DNA of 64,000 nt from an uncultured Planctomycetaceae bacterium (GTDB taxonomy: Bacteria > Planctomycetota > Planctomycetia > Pirellulales > Pirellulaceae). A program made the position numbers and the translations under genes. The DNA is taken from the NCBI GenBank assembly GCA_903863885.1, contig CAIPEB010000306.1, forward strand, positions 1 to 64,000, given 5' to 3'. Each line of letters opens with the position of its first letter. Position 1 is the first letter of the stretch. The notes beneath the pieces were generated by a model. That model was not told the DNA's origin. It did not search any database and worked only from the letters and a program-made list of their open reading frames with translations. Below, one piece after another: positions 63,710-64,000 of this stretch.

Positions 63710-63922
63710 ATGAACCGCGATCGCATTGAGCCTTCAAGGCCTCGTCCCGACTCTGACGAACCTCAGCGAGACCCGGACGCCATCCGTCAAGATCTTGCCA
63801 CCATGATCGGCCAGTTGTTGGCTCGCCGCTGGCTGCGGCAGCGCGCACAGGCCGCTGGATCAGATCGATCCGTCCGGTCGGGTCCCGACACAAACATTCG
63901 ACGGTCAGTCACTGAACCGTGA
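63710..63922 (+). CDS. Small hypothetical protein
   Basis: 70 residues from the ATG at 63710, with AGGAGG about 10 bases upstream. It is charged and has a helical segment DAIRQDLATMIGQLLARRWL. Short proteins of this style (charged start, then a helix with LLARxWLR) are often seen ahead of recombinases in planctomycetal mobile regions; that link is from memory, and no recombinase lies within the window. Bases 63434-63709 and 63923-64000 hold nothing recognisable. Confidence 0.55.
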   Translation: MNRDRIEPSRPRPDSDEPQRDPDAIRQDLATMIGQLLARRWLRQRAQAAGSDRSVRSGPDTNIRRSVTEP

Positions 63923-64000
63923 ACGCGAGGGCAGGGGAGGCTAAATACTTGGCCATTTGCGTGTCACAAGAAGAAAACACACTATTTTCCCGTGCAAGTC

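Noticed and set aside
1-64000. CRISPR arrays, tRNA and rRNA genes
   Set aside because: No regularly spaced direct repeats, tRNA cloverleaf or rRNA-like sequence was seen in the intergenic regions on either strand.

Overview
This 64 kb window is a GC-rich accessory region packed with exported carbohydrate-active enzymes. It is probably from a Planctomycetota genome (or a Verrucomicrobiota/Lentisphaerota relative). The pointers are formylglycine sulfatases, Tat-exported Gfo/Idh/MocA oxidoreductases, sialate-O-acetylesterase-type esterases, DUF5060 glycosidases, an HGSNAT-like acetyltransferase and a DUF1254/DUF1214 array. No rRNA, tRNA, ribosomal, SusC/SusD-like or sugar-transport gene was seen, so the taxonomic call rests on gene content only.

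Layout. At 0.25-7.4 kb lie a Tat-exported alpha/alpha-toroid protein, a glycosidase-like TIM barrel fused to a Kelch propeller, and a GH3 glycosidase. At 7.5-13.0 kb (minus strand) is a tight operon of sulfatase, SGNH esterase and Gfo/Idh/MocA oxidoreductase, divergent from a large toroid glycosidase with a LamG domain (13.3-16.7 kb). At 17.4-26.0 kb lie a truncated GH5-like gene, an HGSNAT-type membrane acetyltransferase, a GDSL hydrolase, a second oxidoreductase, an orphan sulfatase C-terminus and a DUF5060 glycosidase. At 26.7-31.6 kb is a non-glycan patch: lipoprotein glutathione peroxidase overlapping an NDH-2 with an in-frame DUF2878-like membrane domain, an atypical SDR, and an FAD amine-oxidase-like protein followed by a stub of a second one.

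At 31.7-37.1 kb is a gene graveyard. Three consecutive genes keep their starts, and at least two of them their ends, but have lost their middles. A 2.1 kb IS4-superfamily element (IS1634-like, imperfect inverted repeats of about 43 bp) splits a further exported enzyme. At 37.2-46.7 kb (minus strand) are a GH29 fucosidase, an AraC regulator and a compact run of four exported enzymes (two propeller glycosidases, a six-hairpin glycosidase and a right-handed beta-helix protein) plus a frameshifted beta-helix pseudogene. Several junctions there are ATGA overlaps. At 47-53 kb are esterase remnants, a Tat-exported toroid protein, a GH38 alpha-mannosidase and a GH43-like protein.

At 54.1-62.7 kb an AraC-family regulator is divergent from four consecutive exported genes carrying five DUF1254-DUF1214 units. 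The right end (63-64 kb) has an IS66-type TnpA remnant, the 3' end of a group II intron (domains V and VI) and a small ORF with a strong ribosome-binding site.

How the genes may work together (inference): the enzymes would desulfate, deacylate and stepwise hydrolyse a complex glycan containing fucose, mannose and possibly rhamnose or galactose outside the cytoplasm or in the periplasm, with oxidoreductases handling released sugars. A recurring signal-peptide sequence links seven of the exported genes. The abundance of truncated genes suggests rapid turnover of this arsenal.
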